Shown piece by piece: positions 48,641 to 61,969 of a DNA stretch of 64,000 nucleotides. The translations under genes and the position numbers were made by a program. Within the stretch, counting starts at the first letter, position 1; each line of letters starts with the position of its first letter. The notes under the pieces were generated by a model, which was given only the letters and a program-made list of their open reading frames with translations, searched no databases and had not been told where the DNA came from. The stretch is from assembly GCF_910591885.1 (NCBI RefSeq), contig NW_025963626.1:62001-126000 (forward strand). The letters run 5' to 3'. Origin of the DNA: Bombus terrestris. Its lineage: Eukaryota; Arthropoda; Insecta; Hymenoptera; Apidae.

Positions 48641-50740
48641 CCACGTTGTCCCACGTTGTCCCACGTTGTCCCACGGTGTCCAACGATGTCCAACGGTGTC
48701 CCACGTTGTCCAACGGAGTCCCACGTTGTCCCACGTTGTCCCACGTTGTCCCACGTTGTCCCACGTTGTCCCACGTTGTCCCACGTTGTCCCACGTTGTC
48801 CCACGTTGTCCCACGTTGTCCCACGTTGTCCCACGTTGTCCCACGTTGTCCCACGGTGTCCAACGATGTCCCACGGTGTCCCACGGTGTCCAACGATGTC
48901 CAACGGTGTCCCACGTTGTCCCACGTTGTCCCACGTTGTCCCACGTTGTCCCACGTTGTCCCACGATGTCCCACGTTGTCCCACGTTGTCCCACGTTGTC
49001 CCACGTTGTCCCACGTTGTCCCACGTTGTCCCACGTTGTCCCACGTGGTCCCACGTTGTCCCACGTTGTCCCACGTTGTCCCACGGTGTCCCACGGTGTC
49101 CAACGATGTCCAACGGTGTCCCACGTTGTCCAACGATGTCCAACGGTGTCCCACGTTGTCCCACGTTGTCCCACGTTGTCCCACGTTGTCCCACGTTGTC
49201 CCACGATGTCCCACGTTGTCCCACGTTGTCCCACGTTGTCCCACGTTGTCCCACGTTGTCCCACGTTGTCCCACGTTGTCCCACGTTGTCCCACGTTGTC
49301 CCACGTTGTCCCACGTTGTCCCACGTTGTCCCACGTTGTCCCACGTTGTCCCACGGTGTCCAACGGTGTCCAACGATGTCCCACGTTGTCCCACGTTGTC
49401 CTACGTTGTCCCACGATGTCCCACGTTGTCCCACGTTGTCCCACGTTGTCCCACGTTGTCCCACGTTGTCCCACGTTGTCCCACGTTGTCCCACGTTGTC
49501 CCACGTTGTCCCACGTTGTCCCACGTTGTCCCACGTTGTCCCACGTTGTCCCACGGTGTCCAACGATGTCCAACGGTGTCCAGCGATGTCCAACGGTGTC
49601 CCACGTTGTCCCACGTTTTCCCACGTTGTCCCACGTTGTCCCACGGTGTCCAACGATGTCCAACGATGTCCAACGGTGTCCCACGTTGTCCCACGTTGTT
49701 CCATGGTTTCCCACGTTGTCCCACGTTGTCCCACGTTGTCCCACGATGTCCCACGTTGTCCCACGTTGTCCCACGTTGTCCCACGGTGTCCAACGATGTC
49801 CAACGGTGTCCCACGTTGTCCAACGGTGTCCCACGTTGTCCCACGTTGTCCCACGTTGTCCCACGTTGTCCCACGTTGTCCCACGTTGTCCCACGTTGTC
49901 CCACGTTGTCCAACGATGTCCAACGGTGTCCCACGTTGTCCCACGTTGTTCCATGGTTTCCCACGTTGTCCCACGTTGTCCCACGTTGTCCCACGGTGTC
50001 CAACGATGTCCAACGGTGTCCAACGGTGTCCCACGTTGTCCCACGTTGTCCCACGGTGTCCAACGATGTCCAACGGTGTCCCACGTTGTCCAACGATGTC
50101 CAACGGTGTCCCACGTTGTCCCACGTTGTCCCACGTTGTCCCACGTTGTCCCACGTTGTCCCACGATGTCCCACGTTGTCCCACGTTGTCCCACGTTGTC
50201 CCACGGTGTCCCACGATGTCCAACGATGTCCAACGATGTCCAACGGTGTCCAACGATGTCCAACGGTGTCCAACGATGTCCAACGATGTCCAACGGTGTC
50301 CCACGATGTCCAACGATGTCCAACGATGTCCAACGGTGTCCAACGGTGTCCAACGGTGTCCCACGGTGTCCAACGGTGTCCCACGTTGTCCCACGTTGTC
50401 CCACGTTGTCCCACGTTGTCCCACGATGTCCCACGTTGTCCAACGGTGTCCAACGGTGTCCAACGCTGTCCAACGATGTCCAACGGTGTCCCACGATGTC
50501 CAACGATGTCCAACGATGTCCAACGGTGTCCCACGTTGTCCCACGTTGTCCCACGTTGTCCCACGTTGTCCCACGGTGTCCAACGATGTCCAACGATGTC
50601 CAACGGTGTCCAACGGTGTCCCACGGTGTCCAACGGTGTCCCACGTTGTCCCACGTTGTCCCACGTTGTCCCACGTTGTCCCACGTTGTCCCACGTTGTC
50701 CCACGTTGTCCAACGATGTCCAACGGTGTCCCACGTTGTC

Positions 50741-50749
50741 CCACGTTAT
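50741..50749. other. Single 9-bp unit, the only register break in the array
   Basis: Where the array normally has ccacgttgtt before ccatggtttc, this site reads ccacgttat and then ccatggtttc. GTT has become AT, a one-base deletion with a substitution. Units start at 1 modulo 10 before it and at 0 modulo 10 after it, to the end of the window. The homologous site in large block copy 1, 35,731-35,750, is intact, so the change arose after the duplication or is a sequencing error. Confidence 0.95.
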
Positions 50750-51889
50750 CCATGGTTTCCCACGTTGTCCCACGTTGTCCCACGTTGTCCCACGTTGTCC
50801 CACGTTGTCCCACGGTGTCCCACGGTGTCCAACGATGTCCAACGGTGTCCCACGTTGTCCCACGTTGTCCCACGTTGTCCCACGTTGTCCCACGTTGTCC
50901 CACGATGTCCCACGTTGTCCCACGTTGTCCCACGTTGTCCCACGTTGTCCCACGTTGTCCCACGTTGTCCCACGTTGTCCCACGTGGTCCCACGTTGTCC
51001 CACGTTGTCCCACGGTGTCCAACGATGTCCAACGGTGTCCCACGTTGTCCAACGGTGTCCCACGTTGTCCCACGTTGTCCCACGTTGTCCCACGTTGTCC
51101 CACGATGTCCCACGTTGTCCCACGTTGTCCCACGTTGTCCCACGTTGTCCCACGTTGTCCCACGTTGTCCCACGTTCTCCCACGTTGTCCCACGTTGTCC
51201 CACGTTGTCCCACGGTGTCCAACGATGTCCAACGGTGTCCAACGGTGTCCCACGGTGTCCAACGGTGTCCCACGTTGTCCCACGTTGTCCCACGTTGTCC
51301 CACGTTGTCCCACGTTGTCCCACGTTGTCCCACGTTGTTCCATGGTTTCCCACGTTGTCCCACGTTGTCCCACGTTGTCCCACGGTGTCCAACGATGTCC
51401 AACGGTGTCCAACGGTGTCCCACGTTGTCCCACGTTGTCCCACGGTGTCCAACGATGTCCAACGGTGTCCCACGTTGTCCAACGATGTCCAACGGTGTCC
51501 CACGTTGTCCCACGTTGTCCCACGTTGTCCCACGTTGTCCCACGTTGTCCCACGATGTCCCACGTTGTCCCACGTTGTCCCACGTTGTCCCACGTTGTCC
51601 CACGTTGTCCCACGTTGTCCCACGTTGTCCCACGTTGTCCCACGTTGTCCCACGTTGTCCCACGTTGTCCCACGTTGTCCCACGTTGTCCCACGTTGTCC
51701 CACGGTGTCCAACGGTGTCCAACGATGTCCCACGTTGTCCCACGTTGTCCCACGTTGTCCCACGTTGTCCCACGATGTCCCACGTTGTCCCACGTTGTCC
51801 CACGTTGTCCCACGTTGTCCCACGTTGTCCCACGTTGTCCCACGTTGTCCCACGTTGTCCCACGTTGTCCCACGTTGTCCCACGTTGTC

Positions 51890-54800
51890 CCACGGTGTCC
51901 AACGATGTCCAACGGTGTCCAGCGATGTCCAACGGTGTCCCACGTTGTCCCACGTTTTCCCACGTTGTTCCACGTTGTCCCACGGTGTCCAACGATGTCC
52001 CACGATGTCCAACGGTGTCCCACGTTGTCCCACGTTGTTCCATGGTTTCCCACGTTGTCCCACGTTGTCCCACGTTGTCCCACGTTGTCCCACGTTGTTC
52101 CATGGTTTCCCACGTTGTCCCACGTTGTCCCACGTTGTCCCACGGTGTCCAACGATGTCCAACGGTGTCCAACGGTGTCCAATGGTGTCCAACGGTGTCC
52201 AACGGTGTCCCACGTTGTCCCACGTTGTCCCACGTTGTCCCACGGTGTCCAACGATGTCCAACGGTGTCCCACGTTGTCCCACGTTGTCCCACGTTGTCC
52301 CACGTTGTCCCACGTTGTCCCACGATGTCCCACGTTGTCCCACGTTGTCCCACGTTGTCCCACGTTGTCCCACGTTGTCCCACGTTGTCCCACGTTGTCC
52401 CACGTTGTCCCACGTTGTCCCACGTTGTCCCACGTTGTCCCACGTTGTCCCACGTTGTCCCACGGTGTCCAACGGTGTCCAACGGTGTCCCACGTTGTCC
52501 CACGTTGTCCCACGTTGTCCCACGTTGTCCCACGATGTCCCACGTTGTCCCACGTTGTCCCACGTTGTCCCACGTTGTCCCACGTTGTCCCACGTTGTCC
52601 CCCGTTGTCCCACGTTGTCCCACGTTGTCCCACGGTGTCCAACGATGTCCAACGGTGTCCAGCGATGTCCAACGGTGTCCCACGTTGTCCCACGTTGTCC
52701 CACGGTGTCCAACGATGTCCAACGATGTCCAACGGTGTCCCACGTTGTCCCACGTTGTTCCATGGTTTCCCACGTTGTCCCACGTTGTCCCACGTTGTCC
52801 CACGGTGTCCAACGATGTCCAACGGTGTCCAACGGTGTCCAACGGTGTCCAACGGTGTCCCACGTTGTCCCACGTTGTCCCACGATGTCCCACGTTGTCC
52901 CACGTTGTCCCACGTTGTCCCACGATGTCCCACGTTGTCCCACGTTGTCCCACGTTGTCCCACGTTGTCCCACGTTGTCCCACGTTGTCCCACGTTGTCC
53001 CACGTTGTCCCACGTTGTCCCACGTTGTCCGACGATGTCCAACGGTGTCCCACGTTGTCCCACGTTGTTCCATGGTTTCCCACGTTGTCCCACGTTGTCC
53101 CACGTTGTCCCACGGTGTCCAACGATGTCCAACGGTGTCCAACGGTGTCCAACGGTGTCCAACGGTGTCCAACGGTGTCCCACGTTGTCCCACGTTGTCC
53201 CACGTTGTCCCACGGTGTCCAACGATGTCCAACGGTGTCCCACGTTGTCCCACGTTGTCCCACGTTGTCCCACGTTGTCCCACGTTGTCCCACGATGTCC
53301 CACGTTGTCCCACGTTGTCCCACGTTGTCCCACGATGTCCCACGTTGTCCCACGTTGTCCCACGTTGTCCCACGTTGTCCCACGTTGTCCCACGTTGTCC
53401 CACGTTGTCCCACGTTGTCCCACGGTGTCCAACGGTGTCCAACGATGTCCCACGTTGTCCCACGTTGTCCCACGTTGTCCCACGTTGTCCCACGATGTCC
53501 CACGTTGTCCCACGTTGTCCCACGTTGTCCCACGTTGTCCCACGTTGTCCCACGTTGTCCCACGTTGTCCCACGTTGTCCCACGTTGTCCCACGGTGTCC
53601 AACGATGTCCAACGGTGTCCAGCGATGTCCAACGGTGTCCCACGTTGTCCCACGTTTTCCCACGTTGTCCCACGTTGTCCCACGGTGTCCAACGATGTCC
53701 AACGATGTCCAACGGTGTCCCACGTTGTCCCACGTTGTTCCATGGTTTCCCACGTTGTCCCACGTTGTCCCACGTTGTCCCACGGTGTCCAACGATGTCC
53801 AACGGTGTCCAACGGTGTCCAACGGTGTCCAACGGTGTCCCACGTTGTCCCACGTTGTCCCACGTTGTCCCACGATGTCCCACGTTGTCCCACGTTGTCC
53901 CACGTTGTCCCACGTTGTCCCACGATGTCCCACGTTGTCCCACGTTGTCCCACGTTGTCCCACGTTGTCCGACGTTGTCCCACGTTGTCCCACGTTGTCC
54001 CACGTTGTCCCACGTTGTCCCACGTTGTCCCACGTTGTCCCACGGTGTCCAACGATGTCCAACGGTGTCCAACGGTGTCCCACGTTGTCCCACGTTGTCC
54101 CACGTTGTCCCACGTTGTCCCACGTTGTCCCACGTTGTCCCACGTTGTCCCACGTTGTCCCACGTTGTCCCACGTTGTCCAACGATGTCCAACGGTGTCC
54201 CACGTTGTCCCACGTTGTCCCACGTTGTCCCACGATGTCCCACGTTGTCCCACGTTGTCCCACGTTGTCCCACGTTGTCCCACGTTGTCCCACGTTGTCC
54301 CACGTTCTCCCACGTTGTCCCACGTTCTCCCACGTTGTCCCACGTTGTCCCACGTTGTCCCACGGTGTCCAACGATGTCCAACGGTGTCCAACGGTGTCC
54401 CACGGTGTCCAACGGTGTCCCACGTTGTCCCACGTTGTCCCACGTTGTCCCACGTTGTCCCACGTTGTCCCACGTTGTCCCACGTTGTCCAACGATGTCC
54501 AACGGTGTCCCACGTTGTCCCACGTTGTTCCATGGTTTCCCACGTTGTCCCACGTTGTCCCACGTTGTCCCACGGTGTCCAACGATGTCCAACGGTGTCC
54601 AACGGTGTCCCACGTTGTCCCACGTTGTCCCACGGTGTCCAACGATGTCCAACGGTGTCCCACGTTGTCCAACGATGTCCAACGGTGTCCCACGTTGTCC
54701 CACGTTGTCCCACGTTGTCCCACGTTGTCCCACGTTGTCCCACGATGTCCCACGTTGTCCCACGTTGTCCCACGTTGTCCCACGTTGTCCCACGTTGTCC

Positions 54801-55305
54801 CACGTTGTCCCACGTTGTCCCACGTTGTCCCACGTTGTCCCACGTTGTCCCACGTTGTCCCACGTTGTCCCACGTTGTCCCACGTTGTCCCACGGTGTCC
54901 AACGGTGTCCAACGATGTCCCACGTTGTCCCACGTTGTCCCACGTTGTCCCACGTTGTCCCACGATGTCCCACGTTGTCCCACGTTGTCCCACGTTGTCC
55001 CACGTTGTCCCACGTTGTCCCACGTTGTCCCACGTTGTCCCACGTTGTCCCACGTTGTCCCACGTTGTCCCACGTTGTCCCACGGTGTCCAACGATGTCC
55101 AACGGTGTCCAGCGATGTCCAACGGTGTCCCACGTTGTCCCACGTTTTCCCACGTTGTCCCACGTTGTCCCACGGTGTCCAACGATGTCCAACGATGTCC
55201 AACGGTGTCCCACGTTGTCCCACGTTGTTCCATGGTTTCCCACGTTGTCCCACGTTGTCCCACGTTGTCCCACGGTGTCCAACGATGTCCAACGGTGTCC
55301 AACGA
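51890..55305. repeat. 4.10-kb-offset block, copy 1
   Basis: Markers: cagcgatgtc 51,920, ttgtt unit 51,960, caatggtgtc 52,180, ccccgttgtc 52,600, cagcgatgtc 52,660, 53,620 and 55,110, cgacgttgtc 53,970, paired ccacgttctc 54,300 and 54,320. Each recurs exactly 4,100 bp later, so the copies differ by no net unit over about 3.4 kb. One visible difference is an S at 52,481 where the partner has R. The segment 55,306-55,989 between copies repeats material seen near 53.0-53.6 kb (offset about 2,450 bp). Confidence 0.92.
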
Positions 55306-55989
55306 TGTCCAACGGTGTCCAACGGTGTCCAACGGTGTCCAACGGTGTCCCACGTTGTCCCACGTTGTCCCACGATGTCCCACGTTGTCCCACGTTGTCC
55401 CACGTTGTCCCACGTTGTCCCACGTTGTCCCACGTTGTCCCACGTTGTCCCACGTTGTCCCACGTTGTCCCACGTTGTCCGACGATGTCCAACGGTGTCC
55501 CACGTTGTCCCACGTTGTTCCATGGTTTCCCACGTTGTCCCACGTTGTCCCACGTTGTCCCACGGTGTCCAACGATGTCCAACGGTGTCCAACGGTGTCC
55601 AACGGTGTCCAACGGTGTCCAACGGTGTCCCACGTTGTCCCACGTTGTCCCACGTTGTCCCACGGTGTCCAACGATGTCCAACGGTGTCCCACGTTGTCC
55701 CACGTTGTCCCACGTTGTCCCACGTTGTCCCACGTTGTCCCACGATGTCCCACGTTGTCCCACGTTGTCCCACGTTGTCCCACGATGTCCCACGTTGTCC
55801 CACGTTGTCCCACGTTGTCCCACGTTGTCCCACGTTGTCCCACGTTGTCCCACGTTGTCCCACGTTGTCCCACGGTGTCCAACGGTGTCCAACGATGTCC
55901 CACGTTGTCCCACGTTGTCCCACGTTGTCCCACGTTGTCCCACGATGTCCCACGTTGTCCCACGTTGTCCCACGTTGTCCCACGTTGTC

Positions 55990-58900
55990 CCACGGTGTCC
56001 AACGATGTCCAACGGTGTCCAGCGATGTCCAACGGTGTCCCACGTTGTCCCACGTTTTCCCACGTTGTTCCACGTTGTCCCACGGTGTCCAACGATGTCC
56101 AACGATGTCCAACGGTGTCCCACGTTGTCCCACGTTGTTCCATGGTTTCCCACGTTGTCCCACGTTGTCCCACGTTGTCCCACGTTGTCCCACGTTGTTC
56201 CATGGTTTCCCACGTTGTCCCACGTTGTCCCACGTTGTCCCACGGTGTCCAACGATGTCCAACGGTGTCCAACGGTGTCCAATGGTGTCCAACGGTGTCC
56301 AACGGTGTCCCACGTTGTCCCACGTTGTCCCACGTTGTCCCACGGTGTCCAACGATGTCCAACGGTGTCCCACGTTGTCCCACGTTGTCCCACGTTGTCC
56401 CACGTTGTCCCACGTTGTCCCACGATGTCCCACGTTGTCCCACGTTGTCCCACGTTGTCCCACGTTGTCCCACGTTGTCCCACGTTGTCCCACGTTGTCC
56501 CACGTTGTCCCACGTTGTCCCACGTTGTCCCACGTTGTCCCACGTTGTCCCACGTTGTCCCACGGTGTCCAACGGTGTCCAACGATGTCCCACGTTGTCC
56601 CACGTTGTCCCACGTTGTCCCACGTTGTCCCACGATGTCCCACGTTGTCCCACGTTGTCCCACGTTGTCCCACGTTGTCCCACGTTGTCCCACGTTGTCC
56701 CCCGTTGTCCCACGTTGTCCCACGTTGTCCCACGGTGTCCAACGATGTCCAACGGTGTCCAGCGATGTCCAACGGTGTCCCACGTTGTCCCACGTTGTCC
56801 CACGGTGTCCAACGATGTCCAACGATGTCCAACGGTGTCCCACGTTGTCCCACGTTGTTCCATGGTTTCCCACGTTGTCCCACGTTGTCCCACGTTGTCC
56901 CACGGTGTCCAACGATGTCCAACGGTGTCCAACGGTGTCCAACGGTGTCCAACGGTGTCCCACGTTGTCCCACGTTGTCCCACGATGTCCCACGTTGTCC
57001 CACGTTGTCCCACGTTGTCCCACGATGTCCCACGTTGTCCCACGTTGTCCCACGTTGTCCCACGTTGTCCCACGTTGTCCCACGTTGTCCCACGTTGTCC
57101 CACGTTGTCCCACGTTGTCCCACGTTGTCCGACGATGTCCAACGGTGTCCCACGTTGTCCCACGTTGTTCCATGGTTTCCCACGTTGTCCCACGTTGTCC
57201 CACGTTGTCCCACGGTGTCCAACGATGTCCAACGGTGTCCAACGGTGTCCAACGGTGTCCAACGGTGTCCAACGGTGTCCCACGTTGTCCCACGTTGTCC
57301 CACGTTGTCCCACGGTGTCCAACGATGTCCAACGGTGTCCCACGTTGTCCCACGTTGTCCCACGTTGTCCCACGTTGTCCCACGTTGTCCCACGATGTCC
57401 CACGTTGTCCCACGTTGTCCCACGTTGTCCCACGATGTCCCACGTTGTCCCACGTTGTCCCACGTTGTCCCACGTTGTCCCACGTTGTCCCACGTTGTCC
57501 CACGTTGTCCCACGTTGTCCCACGGTGTCCAACGGTGTCCAACGATGTCCCACGTTGTCCCACGTTGTCCCACGTTGTCCCACGTTGTCCCACGATGTCC
57601 CACGTTGTCCCACGTTGTCCCACGTTGTCCCACGTTGTCCCACGTTGTCCCACGTTGTCCCACGTTGTCCCACGTTGTCCCACGTTGTCCCACGGTGTCC
57701 AACGATGTCCAACGGTGTCCAGCGATGTCCAACGGTGTCCCACGTTGTCCCACGTTTTCCCACGTTGTCCCACGTTGTCCCACGGTGTCCAACGATGTCC
57801 AACGATGTCCAACGGTGTCCCACGTTGTCCCACGTTGTTCCATGGTTTCCCACGTTGTCCCACGTTGTCCCACGTTGTCCCACGGTGTCCAACGATGTCC
57901 AACGGTGTCCAACGGTGTCCAACGGTGTCCAACGGTGTCCCACGTTGTCCCACGTTGTCCCACGTTGTCCCACGATGTCCCACGTTGTCCCACGTTGTCC
58001 CACGTTGTCCCACGTTGTCCCACGATGTCCCACGTTGTCCCACGTTGTCCCACGTTGTCCCACGTTGTCCGACGTTGTCCCACGTTGTCCCACGTTGTCC
58101 CACGTTGTCCCACGTTGTCCCACGTTGTCCCACGTTGTCCCACGGTGTCCAACGATGTCCAACGGTGTCCAACGGTGTCCCACGTTGTCCCACGTTGTCC
58201 CACGTTGTCCCACGTTGTCCCACGTTGTCCCACGTTGTCCCACGTTGTCCCACGTTGTCCCACGTTGTCCCACGTTGTCCAACGATGTCCAACGGTGTCC
58301 CACGTTGTCCCACGTTGTCCCACGTTGTCCCACGATGTCCCACGTTGTCCCACGTTGTCCCACGTTGTCCCACGTTGTCCCACGTTGTCCCACGTTGTCC
58401 CACGTTCTCCCACGTTGTCCCACGTTCTCCCACGTTGTCCCACGTTGTCCCACGTTGTCCCACGGTGTCCAACGATGTCCAACGGTGTCCAACGGTGTCC
58501 CACGGTGTCCAACGGTGTCCCACGTTGTCCCACGTTGTCCCACGTTGTCCCACGTTGTCCCACGTTGTCCCACGTTGTCCCACGTTGTCCAACGATGTCC
58601 AACGGTGTCCCACGTTGTCCCACGTTGTTCCATGGTTTCCCACGTTGTCCCACGTTGTCCCACGTTGTCCCACGGTGTCCAACGATGTCCAACGGTGTCC
58701 AACGGTGTCCCACGTTGTCCCACGTTGTCCCACGGTGTCCAACGATGTCCAACGGTGTCCCACGTTGTCCAACGATGTCCAACGGTGTCCCACGTTGTCC
58801 CACGTTGTCCCACGTTGTCCCACGTTGTCCCACGTTGTCCCACGATGTCCCACGTTGTCCCACGTTGTCCCACGTTGTCCCACGTTGTCCCACGTTGTCC

Positions 58901-59405
58901 CACGTTGTCCCACGTTGTCCCACGTTGTCCCACGTTGTCCCACGTTGTCCCACGTTGTCCCACGTTGTCCCACGTTGTCCCACGTTGTCCCACGGTGTCC
59001 AACGGTGTCCAACGATGTCCCACGTTGTCCCACGTTGTCCCACGTTGTCCCACGTTGTCCCACGATGTCCCACGTTGTCCCACGTTGTCCCACGTTGTCC
59101 CACGTTGTCCCACGTTGTCCCACGTTGTCCCACGTTGTCCCACGTTGTCCCACGTTGTCCCACGTTGTCCCACGTTGTCCCACGGTGTCCAACGATGTCC
59201 AACGGTGTCCAGCGATGTCCAACGGTGTCCCACGTTGTCCCACGTTTTCCCACGTTGTCCCACGTTGTCCCACGGTGTCCAACGATGTCCAACGATGTCC
59301 AACGGTGTCCCACGTTGTCCCACGTTGTTCCATGGTTTCCCACGTTGTCCCACGTTGTCCCACGTTGTCCCACGGTGTCCAACGATGTCCAACGGTGTCC
59401 AACGA
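55990..59405. repeat. 4.10-kb-offset block, copy 2
   Basis: cagcgatgtc 56,020, ttgtt unit 56,060, caatggtgtc 56,280, ccccgttgtc 56,700, cagcgatgtc 56,760, 57,720 and 59,210, cgacgttgtc 58,070, paired ccacgttctc 58,400 and 58,420. The exact 4,100-bp register with copy 1 makes this the best preserved and probably most recent long duplication in the window. The copies diverge after about 55,305 and 59,405, where this one enters an R/S-rich island. Confidence 0.92.
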
Positions 59406-61969
59406 TGTCCAACGATGTCCAACGGTGTCCCACGATGTCCAACGATGTCCAACGATGTCCAACGGTGTCCAACGGTGTCCAACGGTGTCCCACGGTGTCC
59501 AACGGTGTCCCACGTTGTCCCACGTTGTCCCACGTTGTCCCACGTTGTCCCACGATGTCCCACGTTGTCCAACGGTGTCCAACGGTGTCCAACGATGTCC
59601 AACGATGTCCAACGGTGTCCCACGATGTCCAACGATGTCCAACGATGTCCAACGGTGTCCCACGTTGTCCCACGTTGTCCCACGTTGTCCCACGTTGTCC
59701 CACGGTGTCCAACGATGTCCAACGATGTCCAACGGTGTCCAACGGTGTCCCACGTTGTCCAACGGTGTCCCACGTTGTCCCACGTTGTCCCACGTTGTCC
59801 CACGTTGTCCCACGTTGTCCCACGTTGTCCCACGTTGTCCAACGATGTCCAACGGTGTCCCACGTTGTCCCACGTTGTTCCATGGTTTCCCACGTTGTCC
59901 CACGTTGTCCCACGTTGTCCCACGTTGTCCCACGTTGTCCCACGGTGTCCCACGGTGTCCAACGATGTCCAACGGTGTCCCACGTTGTCCCACGTTGTCC
60001 CACGTTGTCCCACGTTGTCCCACGATGTCCCACGTTGTCCCACGTTGTCCCACGTTGTCCCACGTTGTCCCACGTTGCCCCACGTTGTCCCACGTTGTCC
60101 CACGTGGTCCCACGTTGTCCCACGTTGTCCCACGGTGTCCAACGATGTCCAACGGTGTCCCACGTTGTCCAACGGTGTCCCACGTTGTCCCACGTTGTCC
60201 CACGTTGTCCCACGTTGTCCCACGATGTCCCACGTTGTCCCACGTTGTCCCACGTTGTCCCACGTTGTCCCACGTTGTCCCACGTTGTCCCACGTTCTCC
60301 CACGTTGTCCCACGTTGTCCCACGTTGTCCCACGGTGTCCAACGATGTCCAACGGTGTCCAACGGTGTCCCACGGTGTCCAACGGTGTCCCACGTTGTCC
60401 CACGTTGTCCCACGTTGTCCCACGTTGTCCCACGTTGTCCCACGTTGTCCCACGTTGTCCAACGATGTCCAACGGTGTCCCACGTTGTCCCACGTTGTTC
60501 CATGGTTTCCCACGTTGTCCCACGTTGTCCCACGTTGTCCCACGTTGTCCCACGTTGTCCCACGTTGTCCCACGATGTCCCACGTTGTCCCACGTTGTCC
60601 CACGTTGTCCCACGATGTCCAACGGTGTCCCACGTTGTCCCACGTTGTCCCACGTTGTCCCACGGTGTCCAACGGTGTCCCACGTTGTCCCACGTTGTCC
60701 CACGTTGTCCCACGTTGTCCCACGTTGTCCCACGTTGTCCCACGTTGTCCCACGTTGTCCAACGATGTCCAACGGTGTCCCACGTTGTCCCACGTTGTGC
60801 CACGTTGTCCCACGTTGTCCCACGTTGTCCCACGTTGTCCCACGTTGTCCCACGTTGTCCCACGTTGTCCCACGTTGTCCCACGTTGTCCCACGTTGTCC
60901 CACGTTGTCCCACGATGTCCCACGTTGTCCCACGTTGTCCCACGTTGTCCCACGGTGTCCAACGGTGTCCCACGATGTCCCACGTTCTCCCACGTTGTCC
61001 CACGTTGTCCCACGTTGTCCCACGTTGTCCCACGTTGTCCCACGGTGTCCCACGTTGTTCCATGGTTTCCCACGTTGTCCCACGTTGTCCCACGTTGTCC
61101 CACGGTGTCCAACGATGTCCAACGGTGTCCAACGGTGTCCAACGGTGTCCAACGGTGTCCCACGTTGTCCCACGTTGTCCCACGTTGTCCCACGTTGTCC
61201 CACGATGTCCCACGTTGTCCCACGTTGTCCCACGTTGTCCCACGATGTCCCACGTTGTCCCACGTTGTCCCACGTTGTCCCACGTTGTCCTACGATGTCC
61301 CACGTTGTCCCACGTTGTCCCACGTTGTCCCACGTTGTCCCACGTTGTCCCACGATGTCCCACGTTGTCCCACGTTGTCCCACGTTGTCCCACGTTGTCC
61401 CACGTTGTCCCACGTTGTCCCACGTTGTCCCACGATGTCCCACGTTGTCCCACGTTGTCCCACGTTGTCCCACGTTGTCCCACGGTGTCCAACGATGTCC
61501 AACGGTGTCCAACGGTGTCCCACGGTGTCCAACGGTGTCCCACGTTGTCCCACGTTGTCCCACGTTGTCCCACGTTGTCCCACGTTGTCCCACGATGTCC
61601 CACGTTGTCCCACGTTGTCCGACGTTGTCCCACGTTGTCCCACGTTGTCCCACGTTGACCCACGGTGTCCAACGATGTCCAACGATGTCCAACGGTGTCC
61701 CACGTTGTCCCACGTTGTTCCATGGTTTCCCACGTTGTCCCACGTTGTCCCACGTTGTCCCACGGTGTCCAACGATGTCCAACGGTGTCCAACGGTGTCC
61801 AACGGTGTCCAACGGTGTCCCACGTTGTCCCACGTTGTCCCACGTTGTCCCACGTTGTCCCACGATGTCCCACGTTGTCCCACGTTGTCCCACGTTGTCC
61901 CACGATGTCCCACGTTGTCCCACGATGTCCCACGTTGTCCCACGTTGTCCCACGTTGTCCCACGTTGTC

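Larger units (their letters stand above)
48641..61810. repeat. Large higher-order block (15-16-kb offset), copy 2
   Basis: Partner units: caacggagtc 48,711, ccacgtggtc 49,041, ctacgttgtc 49,401, caacgctgtc 50,461, ccacgttctc 51,170, paired ccacgttctc 54,300/54,320 and again 58,400/58,420, ccacgttgcc 60,070, ccacgttgtg 60,790, ccacgttctc 60,980 and ccacgttgac 61,650. Compared with copy 1 it lacks about 460 bp near 49.1-49.4 kb and lacks the 2.35-2.64-kb doublet, but has its own 4.10-kb doublet. It contains the only register break of the window (50,741-50,749). Confidence 0.88.
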
